Assembly: GCA_964036665.1 (NCBI GenBank)
Contig: OZ038531.1
Coordinates: 1,736,001 to 1,800,000 of the forward strand
DNA from: Gordius sp. MW1
Taxonomy: Eukaryota > Nematomorpha > Gordioida > Gordea > Gordiidae
Direction: 5' to 3'
DNA: 64,000 bases
Below the pieces are notes generated by a model, which had not been told where the DNA came from, ran no database searches, and was given only the letters and a program-made list of their open reading frames with translations. Below are positions 1 through 10,763 of this stretch, one piece after another; positions within the stretch are counted from its first letter, which is position 1, and each line of letters starts with the position of its first letter. The translations under genes were made by a program, and so were the position numbers.

Positions 1-364
1 TTTTCTTTCATTCATTCTTTTTTATCAACTTCTAAATTAATCAAAAGGACGAAAGGAACGCAAATAAAGGGTATGATCCTGGAAAAGCAATAGTCATCCT
101 TCCAAAACATACAACTTTCAATTTAGAATTTTTTTGATACTGTATAAATTTAAACAATTTGGTGTAGGCGACCCATAATTTGAATTATGACTATAGACTC
201 TATTCAAATCATGCGCATATGTATAGTATAAACAAGATATTAAAAAACGAAAAATTACTCCAATCAGACCTTGGCCATTGGTCATTTTTTCTATTAACAA
301 GAACAATATATTAATTTAATTAAAAAATAAGCCTTTGGGGGGGGGGGGTCACAGGTACCCATAT

Positions 365-722
365 CAGTAGAGGCATAGGCCCTTGTAGAGGGGGCATAGG
401 TAATTATCAATGTTAACCTAATATAGCAATTCAAAGAACGGAAAAAAACTTCAATTTATGCTTTGGCCAATGGTCATTTTTTTCATTGGTCAGTAGCCAG
501 GACACGGCCAAAAAGGATATAAATACATGAGAGACGAAAAAAAAAACAAGAAAAAAATTTCGATTTATACTTTGGCCAATGGTCATTTTTTTATTGGTCA
601 GTAGCCAGGACACGGTCAAAAAGTCATATTATCAATAGTATTAACAAGAAAAATATATTAATTAAAAAAAATAAATCAAAAAGATTTGCCCTCTCCGGGA
701 TTCGAACCTTGACTAGTGTTAT
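365..722 (-). repeat. tRNA-derived SINE-like repeat, copy 1
   Basis: Read on the minus strand, this unit opens with a RNA polymerase III B-box-like motif (GGTTCGAATCC, near 698-708). It continues with GGAGAGGGCAAA, an AT-rich stretch, and the family signature 'tgaccaatgaaaaaaatgac' followed by 'cattggccaaag', which occurs twice here. The same order recurs on the plus strand near 5070-6490 and 7050-7495. A B box at the head of a dispersed repeat is the mark of a tRNA-derived SINE. I cannot see a clear A box, so the SINE label is an inference from the B box and the copy number. A G10 run lies at 338-348. Confidence 0.5.
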
Positions 723-861
723 TATAATTACTCTTATTAATAATATATAGCTCTATCTTTAACTGTTAGAAGAGCCGAACTCTTCTCTCCTAATTTAATT
801 ATTAATGGGGTTGTATATTCCCACTCTTCCCCCTTCCCCTCTCTGTAAAAGCTGCGGAAAA

Positions 862-935
862 TCCGAGAAAAATCTCAGTCGAGACGAGAAGTTGAAAAAA
901 TAAGTCGAGATCGAGACGCGACGGATTTTGTACTA
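862..935. repeat. GAGAC-type low-complexity array
   Basis: Short array built from CGAGACGAGA-like units. A longer array of the same kind lies at 2546-2645 and ends in GAAACACTA, which looks like a hAT terminus read outward. It is probably the subterminal part of a decayed hAT element, but no matching partner end was found. Confidence 0.4.
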
Positions 936-1226
936 GTATAATGATTTTTGTCATAAATCTAAAAGTTTAAAACCTTATGTTCTTAATCCTATATAATGCT
1001 GATTTTAGTTGTTTTTTTACAACGTTTTAAAATTTGCAACTAGTTATCAATTCTTTAAATAATAATAATATCATTGAAAGTCACTCCTTTGTGGTTTTTA
1101 ACGCTATAGTAAACATGCAATGAAAACTATGGGCTATAATTGATGATGGTAATATCAATTGACTTTAACGTTTGCCTTAAATATGTTAAGGTCTACTTTG
1201 AAGCTTTAGCCAGAGTTGATAAAGGG

Positions 1227-2186
1227 CAGAGGTCAGATTTGTTAGAATTTTTCCCGAACCCGGCCCGGCCCGATTTTATAATTAATCTGCCCGCCCGAGC
1301 CCGCCCGAACCCATCTAAGTGTCCGCCCGGGCCCGCCCGAATCGTTAAAGCTGCCTGAATTGCCCGGCCCGAAATATTAAATTTGCCCGTTAGTCCCGAA
1401 TTTGTGAGGTCGCAAACAGAGGTCGGATTTGTTAAAATTTTTCTGCCCAAACCCGGCCCGGTCTAAATTTTTAACTAAATTCCCGCCTGAACCCTTCTAA
1501 GTGTCCGCTCAGCCATGCCCAAACCATTAGAGCTGCCCGGCCTTATTAATAAAATTTGCCCGTTAGACTAGAAATTATCCAATCCCAAAATCTTTTAACC
1601 ACTATTACAAAATAAGCATTAAATAATGGCATATTGTTCAGAACAAAGATGACAATATTTTATTATTCATAATTATTATGTAAAAATAACAAATCGTCGA
1701 CAATTTCCGGGGATAATCTTGTGCGTCTTTCCTCTATTAATCTTCCTGCGATAGAGAAACTTCTTTCACTTGCAGCACTCGTCGCCGGGATGGCAAAGAG
1801 TATTTTTGTTAATCTTGCTAATTTAGGATACCTAAAATAGTTATAATTTTAGATAACTTTAATGTGACTTGTTTTCTTTATTTTTCCACCATATTAAAAG
1901 GGAAAATTTTTCATCCACGTCCTTGTCTAAAACATCATTCAAGTATGAATTGATCTCATCTAATGCTGTATCATCTTCATCATCAGCCCATAGCGAATTT
2001 TTCTTTTTTCGAGGAAAATCAATTTGATAAAATTTTTGGCATGCCCGAATTGCCCGAATCTTATCAGCGTGCCCGCCCGGGCCCGTCCGAAAAGTAAAAC
2101 TTAAGACAGTTGCCCGGCCCGGCCCGGCCCGTGGGCCGGGCCGGGCGGGCCGGGCAGCGGGCCGGGCCGGGCATTTCTGACCTCTG
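1227..2186. mobile_element. Non-autonomous hAT-like DNA transposon, GC-rich ends
   Basis: Perfect 11-bp terminal inverted repeats, CAGAGGTCAGA at 1227-1237 and TCTGACCTCTG at 2176-2186. Each is directly flanked by AAAGGG (1221-1226 and 2187-2192). hAT elements usually leave 8 bp, so the 6-bp direct repeat is odd. Both subterminal regions are arrays of CCCGGCCCGG-like units. A second copy of the left end (CAGAGGTCGG) lies inside at 1417-1426, a 190-bp internal repeat of the terminus. The centre holds the tail of a hAT transposase gene on the minus strand, so this is a deletion derivative of an autonomous hAT. Confidence 0.75.
1663..2025 (-). pseudogene. hAT transposase C-terminal remnant (dimerisation domain)
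   Basis: Translating the minus strand gives two linked coding blocks. The upstream one (about 1895-2025) is acidic and ends with WWKNKENKSH. The downstream one (1663 to about 1845) reads YPKLARLTKILFAIP, then SERSFSIAGRLIEERR, and ends in LLFLHNNYE with a stop at 1663-1665. The ASERSFSIAGR block is the conserved C-terminal hAT dimerisation signature. The blocks are separated by about 40 nt bounded by GT and TTTTAG, which could be a mini-intron like those of the hAT gene near 48 kb, or simply a frameshift. Only the last 120 or so residues remain, so it cannot encode an active enzyme. Confidence 0.7.
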
Positions 2187-2687
2187 AAAGGGTCTCAATT
2201 TGCTCAATTGTGCAACTAAGTTAGCTATAAGCGAACTTATAACTTTCTCAGTCTATATAGAGTTGACAAACACAGAGAATTTGATAAAAATGTTATAATT
2301 TGCTAGAACATTAAAATTTAATTTTCTATCCTTCTAATTATTTATAGTTTTTTTGGATCTGGACTTTCCATAGGAAATTTTATCTTTATGGATTAATTCA
2401 TATCTTATATTGCCAATGAGATGTAATCTTTAAAAAGTTTGCTTATTAAAGTTTTTCAAAAATGTCAAAGTTTGCCATTTTGATTTTTTACTTATTTAAT
2501 GATTTTAAACAGGAGAAATTTTTATTCCATATATATTTTTTTAAAAAGTCGAGACGAGACGAGAATTCTCGTCGAGACGAGACCGAGATTTTTCTAGATC
2601 GAGACGAGATATCGTTTTCGAGATCGAGACGAGATCGAAACACTAATTCAAACTAGGACGGAACAAGCCTGTAATATTGGCCGTAAT
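2187..2687. other. Non-coding AT-rich spacer with GAGAC array
   Basis: No gene seen. AT-rich sequence precedes an array of GAGACGAGAC-like units at about 2546-2645, ending CGAAACACTA. This resembles the inward-to-outward end of a hAT element carrying subterminal repeats. Confidence 0.45.
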
Positions 2688-2858
2688 TAGTGTTGTAAAA
2701 ACGGCTGGGTTTTGTTTGGTCGACCCTTGGATTTCGACGACCAACGTTTTTTTGGTCTGTATTTCAAGTCGACCTCTAGGCTAGTCGAGATGAGAGTCGG
2801 CCGGTCCTAGTTAAACCAAAGATCGACCAAACAAAACCCAGCCGTTTTTACAGCACTA
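2688..2858. mobile_element. hAT MITE (171 bp) with 8-bp target duplication
   Basis: Long inverted arms, starting TAGTGTTGTAAAAACGGCTG at 2688 and ending in CAGCCGTTTTTACAGCACTA at 2858, enclose about 100 bp rich in GTCGA. The flanks are gccgtaat (2680-2687) and gccctaat (2859-2866), an 8-bp duplication with one mismatch, as expected for hAT. It has no coding capacity. Its termini resemble those of the hAT pair at 37575-41638 (TAGTGCTGTAAACATTGG), so that family may have mobilised it. Confidence 0.85.
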
Positions 2859-2866
2859 GCCCTAAT

Positions 2867-3445
2867 AGCTTACGCTACAAACACCATCACAATTTTAATA
2901 TTTCTATCCTATTGACTAATGTTAGGGTTGGTTTGTTGAAATAAGTAGGGAAATCGGGAATTCTATATTTTGGGCCAGGGCCCAACTTTAAGCAACAAAA
3001 TATAAAGTTGATGTAAATAGAGTATTGTGAGTGTTTGGGTAAGATGACAGACATTCCGGCAGATTGGTTACGGATATTTAAAAACATTTATAATAATTCG
3101 GAGCGCTTGCTATTAATTAACCACTAAGCGATATGAAAATTACTGTGCTTTATATAGATAAATACGACGTTTGAATATAATTAATTTTAAAATTTATAGC
3201 ATATTAAATATTATTCTATGCATCACGTTTTTTTGAATGAGGCACTAGAGCCAAGTGAAACAAAAAAATCATATGTTTGACTTATTTTGTAATCTAAACA
3301 TAAACAAATTATTTTTATTTTGGATTAGGATGGGCGATAAAAAATTCTAGCCAATGGCCAAAAATTTAACTTCTGTGCCTTGAAATATACTTATTAAGCT
3401 TTTTTCATTTTAATAGTCAGCGCGTACTACTGCTGTTGTACTGAC
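2867..3445. other. Non-coding spacer
   Basis: AT-rich sequence with no supported gene. The open frames here lack any family signature. Confidence 0.5.
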
Positions 3446-4276
3446 TAGGGCTGTTAAAGTTACTATTCCACAATGACTAGTCAAGTTACAGGTGCTTTCA
3501 AAAAAAATGTAACCAATTATAGTTACAGTTACGTTTTTTCCAAAGTAATTGAATTCAGTTCCAATTACTTACCCGATGGAACTAGTTACATTAAAAGTTA
3601 CCGGGTAAATTAAACAAAAATTTAATATTATTATTCACATATTATAATAAAAATCATAGGGTCATATATGGTGATTCAATTTCAATAAAACGGGTTACAT
3701 TCAATATTGTCGTCTAATAAGCCTGTCCGCTTTTCTCTAAAAATTGGACCAAGACTAAATAGGCTCGAGGGGCGCTGGATGGTAGGGGTATATTGAATTT
3801 AATAAAATATTTTTTCAATTTAGGAAAATTATTATATCTTTTAAAGTTCAAATATCAAATGGCTTAATGATCAAAATTCAAGTGTAACTTAGCAAAAATT
3901 TAAAAATTAATTCTTTATATATATTCGGTTAATTCATATTAATGAAAGTAATAAATCATGATACTTGTAATTAATTTTTTCTAATAGGATGGTTTATATA
4001 TTCAAAATAATATTTAAATTTAATCCGCGAAGGAAATTTAATTCTAAAGCGATGGATACAAACTAGACGTTTAACTATATTATTAAATTTAATGAATGAT
4101 TTTTAAATTTATAAATAGTAACTGTAACCTTACGTCAATAGTTATTGAATTAGTGTAACTAACTACAGTTACATACAGTTCCTCTGAAGTAAAAGTAACT
4201 GAATCAGTTACTTATCCGAAGAAAAGCAACTAGATCCAGGAACTAGGTACATGTAACTAGTTACTTAACAGCTCTA
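3446..4276. mobile_element. hAT non-autonomous element (831 bp), AGTTAC-rich
   Basis: The left end TAGGGCTGTTAAAGTTACT and the inverted right end (TAGAGCTGTTAAGTAACT read inward) match closely. The flanks gtactgac (3438-3445) and gtactgag (4277-4284) form an 8-bp target duplication with one mismatch. Both subterminal regions are filled with AGTTAC/GTAACT motifs in either orientation, candidate transposase binding sites. The centre is AT-rich and non-coding. Confidence 0.85.
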
Positions 4277-4304
4277 GTACTGAGTAATAAAACGATGTTT
4301 AAAC

Positions 4305-4493
4305 TAGAGTTGTTAAATTGCTAAATTGCTTCAACTCCAACCATCTGCTCGAGTTCTGCTTGGCCCCCGAGCATTTTTATATGCTACTGCTCTGCCTAGT
4401 GCACTGAACAGCGAGCACATATTGTGCTAACGCGCATATTAAGCAACTCCGTGTGCATGCTCGCGGAAGCAAGTTAGCAATTTAACAACTCTA
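4305..4493. mobile_element. hAT MITE (189 bp) with perfect 8-bp duplication
   Basis: The inverted ends begin TAGAGTTGTTAAATTGC and finish with TTTAACAACTCTA. They are flanked by the perfect and itself palindromic 8-mer GTTTAAAC at 4297-4304 and 4494-4501. It lies only 20 bp downstream of the preceding hAT element. Non-coding. Confidence 0.85.
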
Positions 4494-4501
4494 GTTTAAA
4501 C

Positions 4502-5064
4502 TAAAGGCAAAGAAAACATTGTTTGGGCAATCTTGGCTTCAAAATAAATTTACTCAAGAGATATTCGCTCAAGGCTATATAAAATTAATATTTAGTTCAA
4601 TTTGATCTGCCCCATTTATTTCATTTCCATTTTAGCACCATTTTTTAACTTTTCGAACCATGAAAACTTTTGCTTTTATTTTTTGGATTAATTTGATCCT
4701 TACCCTAATGTCGCTACAAGCTAAATTAATTATACTCATATTAGCTTAAAAATCCTGTATAGTTTATGCTGAGCAGACAACCTCGACGAATAGACTGGGT
4801 ATAAATAATTTATAAACTCATACCTTCCCATCGATTTTAAAATTGTCCCAGATCTTTTGAATCATTTGTACTTAGCTAAGCAGCTAGGGGTTTAAAAATT
4901 ATAAGAGACGTTTATTTTATTAAGTATTTACGTTACTTATATGTTTATAGCAATAATCCAGGCATGTATATAGAAAGACACAGGAGATTGCGTATTACCG
5001 TCTGGCCTACATCCTTTAAAAACGACTACAGTATTAATTGCTATGCAATTTATGGGCTCGTTTT
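4502..5064. other. Non-coding AT-rich spacer
   Basis: No gene, RNA or repeat structure recognised apart from scattered A/T runs. Confidence 0.5.
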
Positions 5065-5069
5065 TGGTT

Positions 5070-6490
5070 GTCCGTCGTCGTCCACCAAGTTATTGGCGCC
5101 AGCTTTGTGACCTGGATATCCCGGGTTCAAGCCAGGGAGAGGACGAATTTTTTTTTAATTTTTTTAAATTAAATTAATATTTTGTTCTTGTTAATACCAT
5201 TGATAATATGAATTTTTGACCGTCCGCTGGTTACTGACCAATGAAAAAAGTGACCATTGGCCAAATAAAGCAAAATTTTTAATTGCTATATGCAATTTAT
5301 GGTATTTTTTCGTCTTTGAATAGGTTAACATTGATAATTACCCTATGCCCTTTCACAAGGGCCTACGCCTCTACTGATATGGGTCCCTGTGCCCCTTACC
5401 AAAGCCTAAGCCTTTACTGATATGGGTCCCTGTGCCCCTTACCAAACCCTATGCCTTTACTAATGTGGGTTCGAATCCCGGAGAGGGCAAAATTTTTATT
5501 TATTTTTTAAATTAAATTAATATATTGTTCTTGTTAATACCATTAATAATGAGACCTTTTGGCCGTCCGCTGGCTACTGACCAATGAAAAAAATGACCAT
5601 TGGCCAAAGTATAAATCGAAATTTTTTTTCGTTTTTGAATTGGTTAACATTGATAATTACCCTATGCCCTCCCCTACAAGGGTCTATGTTTCATTATGGG
5701 CTCACTTTCCATTTTCCGATGTCTTGTCACGCTACCGAATGTCTTGCACCGAATCTTTATATTGTCACGCTCTTCGGTGTCTTGCACCGAATGTCTTGTC
5801 ACGCACCGAATGTCTTCTCACGATGTTTACTTTTAATTAATTTAACTAGTTTGTGGGTTCGAATCCCGGAGTTTTTTTTGACTCTTATGATTGTTCTTGT
5901 TACTACCATTGATAATAATAAGACTTTTTGGCCGTCCGCTGGCTGCTGACCAATGGAAAAAAATGACTACTACCATTGATATTGTGACTTTTTGGCCGTC
6001 CGTTGGCTGCTGACCAATGGAAAAAAATGACCATTGGCCAAAATGTGATTCGAAAATTTTTTTTCGTTTTTTTTTGACTATTATGAATTTATATCCACTT
6101 TTACCGTGTCCTGGCTGCTGACCAATGGAAAAAAATGACCATTGGCCAAAATGTGATTCGAAAACTTTTTTTTCGTTTTTTTTTGACTCTTATGAATTTA
6201 TATCCACTTTTACCGTGTCCTGGCTGCTGACCATTGGAAAAAAATGACCATTGGCCAAATTGTGAATCGAAATTTTTTTTCCGTTTTTTTTGACTCTTAT
6301 GATTGTTCCTGTTGTTACCATTGATAATATGACTTATTGGCCGTCCGCTGGCTGCTGACCAATGGAAAAAAATGACCATTGGCCAAAGTGAGCATCAAAA
6401 ATTTTTTTTCCGTTTTTTTTGGCTATAATTGATTTATAGAGTATCTGTTGGTACTGACCAATGAAAAAAAATGACCATTGGCCAAATTTT
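5070..6490 (+). repeat. Cluster of SINE-like repeats, several tandem copies
   Basis: At least three heads with a B-box-like motif are visible: gggttcaagcc near 5123, gggttcgaatccc near 5467 and gggttcgaatccc near 5856. Each is followed by a GGAGAGGGCAAA-like or GGAG stretch, AT-rich sequence, 'ttgttcttgttaataccatt' and the signature 'ctgaccaatg ... atgaccattggcc'. The signature then repeats about five times between 5920 and 6480 without a new head, at spacings of about 70-130 bp, so the tail has amplified in tandem. A second internal repeat ('gggtccctgtgcccctta') is tandem at 5380-5450. Confidence 0.6.
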
Positions 6491-7049
6491 ATATATAACC
6501 TAAAAATTTATTATAGATGGTCTAACAGACAGCCAACAATGTAATATATTTTTTTAACCTTATAAATGCATATATATTTTTTTTATTGGGTTAATATATT
6601 TCATTTAAATAGATTGTGATTTCATAGAAAACCTAAAAAGTAATAGTTAAAAAATATAGGTATTAGATTCTAATTTACGATACAATATATTGATAGAAAC
6701 TAACACAAAATTCGAAACCTCCTTCTAAGGTATAATCACAGCCCGTTCTTTCTAATTAAATTCAATCTACTATTAAACTATTAAAACACGAATTATACTT
6801 TATTAGATGGCGCGCGTAAGTTTATATAATTAGTAAAATTTTCTACGTGTCATAGATATTACACCGCACGTGTGGCCGGGAAATGTCCGATATTTTTAAA
6901 ACGAAAAGGTATTTTAGGAATCTGAAAAGGCTATTTTACCCCTGGCCGCCCTGGGCACCTACGGGTAAAGTTTCGAGCGAATCGGGCGGGTAGTTTCAGA
7001 ATTTAGCCCTTTTTTAAAACTAAAAGGAATTTTTATTTTAATTTTTTTT
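6491..7049. other. Non-coding spacer
   Basis: AT-rich sequence with a more GC-rich patch at 6845-7010. No supported gene. Confidence 0.45.
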
Positions 7050-7495
7050 CTTTAAAATTAAATTAATATTATGTTCTTGTTAATACCATTGATAATTTGA
7101 CTTTTTGACCGTCCGCTGGCTACTGACCGATGAAATATATTGATTTTCTAAACATAAAACAGAACTTTATTATTTCATTATCTATATAAATAACATAATA
7201 ACTTCTACTATTTTAATACCGTCATGGTGTGACGGGTTATACCGCACGGCTTGTAAACAGGGTGACCTGGATATCCTTGGTTCAAGCTCGGGAGAGGGCA
7301 AAATTTTTATTTTTTTTTAAATTAAATTAATATTTTGTTCTTGTTAAATCATTGATAATATGACTTTTTGATCGTCCGCAGGCTACTGACTAATGGAAAA
7401 AATGACCATTGGTCATATAAATCGAAATTTTTTTTCGTTTTTGAATTGGTTAACATTGATAATTACCCTATGCCCTCCCCTACAAGGGTCTATAA
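7050..7495 (+). repeat. SINE-like repeat copies
   Basis: Same family as the cluster at 5070-6490. A tail-only fragment lies at 7050-7130. A copy with head follows, with 'ggttcaagctcgggagaggg' near 7280, AT-rich spacer, 'ttgttcttgttaa', the degenerate 'actgactaatgg ... atgaccattggtc' signature, and the end 'ccctcccctacaagggtcta' near 7472. Confidence 0.55.
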
Positions 7496-8063
7496 CTAAT
7501 TATTTTGCATCAAATACCCCCCTATAGGCATTTTCGCCCCTTCCTACCTTTCTCGCCCATAAATTGCATAGCAAATATGCTACGTTTATACGGAGTTTAG
7601 ATGAGTCGTCCCCCCTTATCTTCCCCTACTCCCCTTCCCCTACTCCCCTTCCCTTCTTCCCCTTCCCACGAGGGCCGAAGGCCCGAATTTTATATATATA
7701 TATTTATTTTTATTTAAATACCTCGAAAAATAATTTGCACTTCAATATATTTTTTAATACGATTTTTTCATTATAATATATTAGTGCCTAAACGGGGTAC
7801 CAAATTTGGTAAGAGATAGTAAATTTTTATGATTAGCAGGGAGGGGAGGGTACAATATTTAGGGATGGGCAAAATTATAATTTTTTTATTCATAATTATC
7901 TTAATTTATAAAGTATTTTTGGATTTAGAGGGGGACAGCAGCCCCCCCCCCCCTGGGTAGGCCCACGTAATTATTTGTATGTATATTTAGTGGAAGTTGA
8001 GGGGCCATTCGTCACTATGACAAGTTAGTATTATATTTTTAAATTAAAACTTTAGTTTGCTAG
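7496..8063. other. Low-complexity spacer
   Basis: Contains C-rich runs of CCCCTTCCCCTACT type at 7600-7670, a TATATA run at 7690, and a C11 run near 7942. No gene supported. Confidence 0.5.
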
Positions 8064-8266
8064 GTCAGGACGTGGACTATGGTAATATTAATCCTAATAA
8101 CTTGGTAAATCAAAATATCTAATTCAATGATATTACTCCTGATCAAACCTTACAAGCTGATTATGACTATGAATATTTAAATACTTATATTCAAGAATAC
8201 CTTTTAGAGCCCATACTTCCCCAATTTTATATTGCACGATTTTGTTTTACACCATTGCTTACATAA
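8064..8266 (+). pseudogene. Possible coding exon remnant, unknown protein
   Basis: From a splice-acceptor-like TTTGCTAG the sequence can be read as GQDVDYGNINPNNLVNQNI, then a stop, then LQADYDYEYLNTYIQEYLLE and PILPQFYIARFCFTPLLT before TAA at 8264-8266. A canonical AATAAA overlaps the stop. Its composition is more protein-like than the surrounding AT-rich DNA, and it would suit a terminal exon. One in-frame stop and no recognisable family make this weak. It could be chance. Confidence 0.2.
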
Positions 8267-8814
8267 TAAAATGAGTTAATGATTTTTTTGTGCTCTTCTC
8301 ATTAATCTGTTCATATGTAAAATTTCTTGACTTTTTCTATCATTTTTGAATTGCCATTAATATACTAGCAAATATTTAGCATTATATGATAAACATATAC
8401 AATAATCAGATGATCGTAAAAATCAAATTTGTTGTAATTTAAAAAATTGCGAAATCTTACATAAACTTCAAAAGATTATTTAAGCAATGTGCATTGAGTT
8501 TAATAAAGTTCTAATTAAATGTCTGAGGAAATTATTCCCTAACAACTGTTGTTAATTCTGCTTATTAACGTTTAATGTACATTTAAGCTAACAATTTATA
8601 GTTAATATACAAGAATCCAGTCGAGAAGACCAAAACTTCATAGACCAATTATATGTATGTATCAAACTCACTTCTACGCAAAATGTGGAAAGCTGGAAAT
8701 ACGGAAAACTAATCAAATGCATTGGCAATTTCGCAGAATTGCGTCAAAATAACTAAAACCAATATGTGCGTTTTGATCATTTAGCACTTTAGGTGTGATC
8801 ACAAATAGTGTTCA
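8267..8814. other. AT-rich spacer
   Basis: No supported feature. Confidence 0.5.
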
Positions 8815-9500
8815 TATGTATAATTATATTAAGGTATTATATATATTTAAACTCATCTATATATTAATAGGTATATAAGCATTAAATATATACATTTATA
8901 CTTATGTAAGCACAATATATGATTATTATTATAGATTTATACCTATATACTTAGCTACTTATACAGACACTTTAATAAATAATATTTTTAGTTGATTTGC
9001 AAATACAAATAAGTTGAAATGTGTTGCTTTATTACTTGTAAGAATCTAATTAAATCAGAATTTGTTAGCACTTCAAATGCAAAAACATAATTATGTCAAG
9101 CTTATTAATTGAAGGTAACTATCAAAAATAAAATGTTTAGATTTTGAAAGCAAAAATTTAATTGTGTCAAGCAGCAATCATTTTTCACATATTTATATGT
9201 TGTTTGTTACCTGAGGGGATCTATCTAAATACAAATTCCTTAGCATTTTGAAAGCAAAAACCATATGTCAAGCAACATTAATTTTTCACAATCTTACAAC
9301 CTTATGTTATATTACTTCAAGGGATCTATCTAAATCAAAAAATTTTGAAAGCAAAAACCTAATTACGTCCAACAATCATTTTCACAAACTTATATGTTTT
9401 ATATTATTTGAAGGAAAATATCTAAATCAAAATACTAAAACCAATTAAATTCTTTGACCATTTATCACCTTATGTGTGATCATATTCACATGTATAATTA
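8815..9500. repeat. Long tandem repeat unit 1, with ~105-bp subrepeats
   Basis: This unit and 13538-14165 are diverged direct copies. Both begin 'aattatattaagg', then 'ataagcattaaatatataca', and proceed in the same order to a block of subrepeats. The subrepeats contain 'caaaaacctaattatgtcaa' and 'ttgaagggaactatctaaat', with a spacing near 105 bp. The Gypsy element at 9501-13537 sits exactly between the two units. Confidence 0.65.
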
Positions 9501-9681
9501 TGTTGAGATTGGGAATTATTTACTAGAGAGAGGTTTCGAAGTAATACAAAAATAGAAAAGTGAGTAAAAACGTGTATATTTAACGTATATAATACATACC
9601 AATTAACGATAATTAGATTGACAACACAACGGTAAACAATATATCCCCTGAGGCACTTCGCGCTCCAATTACCTCTCTACA
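9501..9681 (-). repeat. 3' LTR of the Gypsy element
   Basis: 181-bp LTR, TGTTG...CTACA on the plus strand. The polypurine tract (AAAAGGGGGGAAC read on the minus strand, 9682-9695) directly adjoins its inner side, which fixes this as the 3' LTR. Confidence 0.85.
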
Positions 9682-10319
9682 GTTCCCCCCTTTTCACAGA
9701 CAAAATCCTTAAGGAATGCTGGCGGTTTTCGACTACGCTGCGGGTATCTAGGTTCTTCTCTAGGCGTTCCTGACTGGTTTTGCATTTGATCTCTTGTGGT
9801 ACTTGTTCCCCTGTTTTGTATTTGTTCTCTTGGAGCGCTTGTTCCCTCTTCCCTTTCTGATGATATTCTTTGTGGCCACCCGTTCTCTTGTCCCAGAGTG
9901 GTCCAATTCAGGATTTTCCGTACTTGATCCACGTGTCGGTGGTGATTTCTTCCCTGTGCCCATACATCGTAGGACCGACTACCATGCTTGGCTTTTATCG
10001 TGCCTTCTACCCATTTGCTTGGACCCAGAAACATGCGCACCCAAACCAAGTCTCCTACGTTGAACGTCCGCGGGTTCCCGGTCTCTACCCATTGTTGTGG
10101 TACGGTTTCCCTCGCCCATTCGGTTCGCATCCTTCTTTTCAGCATCATCTCTGCCGGGCTTTTATTGGTTGCGGGGTGTTATGTAGATCTGTATTTTTAT
10201 AAAAATCTACTCAGCCCTTCCGACTCGTTCCTAACGATGGCTTCTTTAATTAATCGTACGTATCTTTCTGCCAACCCGTTGGACGCCGGATGGTAAGGAG
10301 CTGTCCATCGTTGATTAAT
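9669..10319 (-). pseudogene. Gypsy integrase C-terminal part with GPY/F-like module
   Basis: Minus-strand continuation of the integrase. After a frameshift near 10315 comes QRWTAPYHPASNGLAERYVR, which carries the catalytic Glu of the D,D-35-E triad. Another frameshift follows near 10200. Then an open stretch from about 10148 has RTFNVGDLVWVRMFLGPSKW and VEGTIKAKHGSRSYDV, the post-integrase SH3-like (GPY/F-type) module of Gypsy elements that contacts DNA or chromatin. The tail is charged, low-complexity and rich in R, E, Q and T, ending near the polypurine tract. Confidence 0.75.
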
Positions 10320-10763
10320 TCACCTCGACTTGCAAAAGTTCTGTAACTCCCGCCTTTTGAATTGCGGGCCCTTATCTGATATTAACCAAGGTGGATTTCC
10401 AAATCTAGCGAACGTTTCGGCCAGTTTTTTTATAACGGTTGTCGCCGTGGTGTCTTCTAATTTAAACACCTCTACCCATTTCGAGCTATTGTCCACCATC
10501 ACGAGGTATGACTTACCCTTGAGAGGACCCATGATATCGACATGTACTTGAACCCATGGTTTATGGCTAGGTTGACACTCTATCAATGGTGCCCTCTTCG
10601 CCGCCGCAGCCGTGTAATTGCAACTCCGGCACCCTTTCGCTACGCTCAATAAGTCATCGTCAAGAGTCGGCCACCATTTATACTGCCGCGCCACTTCTTG
10701 CATTCGCTTGATACCTACGTGGCCTCTATGTAGACTTTGGAGTACCACTCCTCGTAACTTCAC
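10320..10763 (-). pseudogene. Gypsy integrase zinc-binding and core domain
   Basis: 147 residues. They begin with the H2C2 zinc-binding region (HRGHVGIKRMQEVARQY, then CRSCNY). The catalytic core follows, with the first Asp in VQVHVDIMGPL and the second in ISDKGPQF. The third catalytic residue lies in the next, frameshifted segment. Upstream it joins the RNase H segment by a one-base shift near 10760. In life it would insert the cDNA into chromosomes. Here it is inactive. Confidence 0.85.

Noticed and set aside
1140..1450. Open frames of 72 and 85 codons across the CCCGG arrays
   Set aside because: Produced by the low-complexity subterminal repeats of the element at 1227-2186; translation is G/A/R/P-rich repeat with no domain.
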